The position numbers were made by a program, and so were the translations under genes. Of a DNA stretch of 5,242 nt, positions 3,242-5,242 are shown one piece after another. Every line of letters starts with the position of its first letter. Within the stretch, counting starts at the first letter, position 1. Origin of the DNA: Rikenellaceae bacterium (GTDB lineage: Bacteria; Bacteroidota; Bacteroidia; Bacteroidales; Rikenellaceae). Location of the stretch: contig JAJBVQ010000082.1 in the NCBI GenBank assembly GCA_020859745.1, forward strand, positions 1 to 5,242, given 5' to 3'. The notes beneath the pieces are model-generated. The model did no database searches. It was not told where the DNA came from and saw only the letters and a program-made list of their open reading frames with translations.

Positions 3242-5242
3242 ATGGCTCAGGATCAATTTGCAGACCGCCATATCGGCAACGGACCGGAAGAGGTCGCCCA
3301 AATGCTCGAAGTTATCGGCGTGAAATCTGTCGGGGAACTTATCGACCAGGTCGTGCCGCCGCAGATCCAGCTGCCGAAGCCGCTGGATCTGCCGGAGGCG
3401 ATGAGCGAATACGATTTCGCGGCCCATATCCGCGAATTGGGGGCGAAGAATAAACCGCTCCGCACGCTGATCGGGATGGGGTATTACGGCACGGCGACGC
3501 CGGCGGCGATTGTTCGCAATATTTTCGAAAACCCGGCGTGGTACACCTCTTATACGCCGTACCAGGCCGAGATTTCGCAGGGGCGGCTGGAGGCGCTGCT
3601 CAATTTCCAGACGGTGGTCAGCTCGCTGACGGGGCTGGAGGTGGCCAACTGTTCGCTGCTGGACGAGGCGACGGCGGCGGCCGAGGCGATGATCATGATG
3701 TTCAACCTCCGCTCGCGCGAGGCGCAGAAGGAGGGGCGCAATGTACTGTTCGTGGACGAGAATATCTTCCCGCAGACGCTGGACGTGCTGCTGACCCGCT
3801 CGGAGCCGCTGGGGATCGAGCTGGCGGTGGATTCATTCGAAGAATACGAGTTCAGCGGCCGCGAGTTCGGGGCAATACTCCAGTATCCGGGCGCCAACGG
3901 CCATATCGCAGACTATTCGGCTTTTGCGGCGACTTGCCATGAAAAAGGGATGCTGGTGACGGCGGCGGCGGATATTCTTTCGCTGGTGCTGCTGAAGTCC
4001 CCGGCGGAATGGGGCGCGGACATTGCGGTCGGCTCTACGCAGCGTTTCGGTATCCCGATGGGATTCGGGGGGCCGCACGCGGGCTATATGGCGGCCAAGG
4101 ATGCCTACAAGCGGCAGATGCCGGGACGCATTATCGGGGTGTCGGTGGACAGGCTGGGGAATCCGGCGCTGCGCATGGCACTCCAGATGCGCGAACAGCA
4201 TATCAAGCGGGAGCGGGCGACGTCCAATATCTGCACGGCGCAGGCGCTGCTGGCGACGATGGCGGGGATGTTCGCGGTGTACCACGGGCCGGGGGGCTTG
4301 AAACGCATTGCAACCCATGCCCACTCGCACGCCCATGCGGCGGCTGAGCTGCTCAAGGGGTTGGGGTATGAGTTGGTTTCCGATAATTATTTCGATACCC
4401 TTGAAGTGGTTGCCGATGCGGAGAAGGTGGAGGCGATTGCGGTCAGGAAGGGGCTGAACCTGTTTTATCCGACCAATGACGTGGTGCATATCAGTTTCGA
4501 CGAGGTCTCCACGGTCGAGGAGGTGAATACTGTGGCGGCTATTTTTGCGGAGGCTTTGTCCAATGGGGCGAAAACTGCATCCACCGTTACGACGATCGAA
4601 GAGGGGACTTTCTTCGACGGGGCGTTCGCGCGCAAGAGCGAAATACTGCCGGAGAAGGTGTTCCGCAAGTACCATAACGAGACGGATTTGATGCGGTATA
4701 TCAAGAAGTTGGAGCGGCGGGATATCTCGCTGGCCAACTCGATGATCTCGCTGGGTTCGTGCACGATGAAGCTCAACTCGGCGGTGTCGATGATGCCGCT
4801 GTCGCTGGCGGAGTGGGGCAATGTCCACCCGTTCGTGCCGCTGGACCAGGCGGAGGGATATATGGAGATGATCCGCGGGCTGGAGCATGACCTGGCGGTC
4901 ATTACGGGCTTCGATGCGATGTCGATGCAGCCCAATTCGGGCGCTGCGGGCGAGTACACGGGCCTGATGGTGATCCGGGCTTACCACCATAGCCGGGGGG
5001 ATTACCACCGGAATATCGCCCTGATCCCGGCTTCGGCGCACGGCACCAACCCTGCGTCGGCGGCGATGGCGGGGATGCAGGTGGTCGTGGTGGCGACGGA
5101 CGAGAAGGGGAACGTGGATGTGGACGACCTGCGGCAAAAGGCTGTCGAGAATCGCGATCGTCTTTCGTGCCTGATGATTACCTATCCGTCCACGCACGGC
5201 ATCTTCGAGGGCAAAATCAAGGAGATTATCGATATTATACAC
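3242..5242 (+). CDS. gcvP: Glycine dehydrogenase (decarboxylating), P-protein, 5' part
   Basis: The first 667 codons of the P-protein of the glycine cleavage system, cut off by the window edge. The cytoplasmic enzyme uses pyridoxal phosphate to decarboxylate glycine and passes the aminomethyl group to the lipoyl arm of GcvH; GcvT and the L-protein complete the cycle. The N-terminus shows DRHIG (8-12), MGYYGT (79-84), NPAWYTSYTPYQAEISQGR (97-115) and QRFGIPMGFGGPHAG (267-281). The catalytic half shows HNET (478-481), SLGSCTMKLN (503-512), QPNSGAAGEY (563-572), HGTNPAS (600-606) and YPSTHG (648-653). Both halves lie in one chain, so this is the single-subunit form (usually about 950 residues), not the split GcvPA/GcvPB form. 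By alignment with the E. coli protein, the cofactor-binding lysine should lie near residue 703, just past the edge. It has its own promoter, and no gcvT or gcvH is seen beside it. Confidence 0.97.
   Translation, partial: MAQDQFADRHIGNGPEEVAQMLEVIGVKSVGELIDQVVPPQIQLPKPLDLPEAMSEYDFAAHIRELGAKNKPLRTLIGMGYYGTATPAAIVRNIFENPAWYTSYTPYQAEISQGRLEALLNFQTVVSSLTGLEVANCSLLDEATAAAEAMIMMFNLRSREAQKEGRNVLFVDENIFPQTLDVLLTRSEPLGIELAVDSFEEYEFSGREFGAILQYPGANGHIADYSAFAATCHEKGMLVTAAADILSLVLLKSPAEWGADIAVGSTQRFGIPMGFGGPHAGYMAAKDAYKRQMPGRIIGVSVDRLGNPALRMALQMREQHIKRERATSNICTAQALLATMAGMFAVYHGPGGLKRIATHAHSHAHAAAELLKGLGYELVSDNYFDTLEVVADAEKVEAIAVRKGLNLFYPTNDVVHISFDEVSTVEEVNTVAAIFAEALSNGAKTASTVTTIEEGTFFDGAFARKSEILPEKVFRKYHNETDLMRYIKKLERRDISLANSMISLGSCTMKLNSAVSMMPLSLAEWGNVHPFVPLDQAEGYMEMIRGLEHDLAVITGFDAMSMQPNSGAAGEYTGLMVIRAYHHSRGDYHRNIALIPASAHGTNPASAAMAGMQVVVVATDEKGNVDVDDLRQKAVENRDRLSCLMITYPSTHGIFEGKIKEIIDIIH

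Noticed and set aside
3833..5242. Long open frame on the minus strand (469 codons) opposite gcvP
   Set aside because: It is the antisense shadow of a certain gcvP frame. It is rich in Arg, His and Pro with no recognisable domain, as expected from GC-rich third positions on the other strand.

Overview
The window looks like a chromosomal segment from a GC-rich member of the Bacteroidota. An Alistipes-like Bacteroidales is my best guess, but that is inference. The grounds are two exact matches to the Bacteroidota -7 promoter box (TAnnTTTG), A/T-rich leaders without a Shine-Dalgarno sequence, and two segments of the FISUMP (Fib_succ_major, C-type-lectin-like) surface domain that is common in this phylum.

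Layout. Positions 1-75 may hold the last codons of a gene entering from the left. Positions 76 to about 1465 carry no ordinary gene. They hold (a) a degenerate duplicated non-coding unit with copies at about 215-600 and 1137-1430, (b) a start-less FISUMP 3' cassette on the minus strand (cassette A, 635-1024), (c) a -7 promoter box at 1127-1134, and (d) a very strong, roughly 115-nt imperfect palindrome at 1299-1413. A secreted protein related to the C-terminal domain of 5'-nucleotidases follows at 1466-2662. It has a shortened N-terminal part without the metal-binding residues of a metallophosphatase, so it is probably a pseudoenzyme or a binding protein. Directly after its stop codon, in the same frame, lies a second start-less FISUMP cassette on the plus strand (cassette B, 2663-3106). 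A clear promoter (3179-3210) then drives gcvP, the glycine decarboxylase P-protein, which starts at 3242 and runs off the right edge at codon 667.

How it fits together. gcvP is a housekeeping gene with its own promoter and is not obviously linked to the rest. The most unusual part is the cassette pair. Both are open reading frames without an ATG or an N-terminus. They share a nearly identical 5' block encoding FDPCPAGWRVP and a 41-bp perfectly identical 3' block that spans the stop codon and continues 16 nt beyond it. The sequence between these blocks differs strongly. A constant-variable-constant layout conserved at DNA level suggests silent donor cassettes for recombination into an expressed FISUMP gene elsewhere. 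Decayed gene duplicates are the main alternative. The cassettes lie in opposite orientation around the nucleotidase-like gene, so recombination between them could invert about 2.4 kb.
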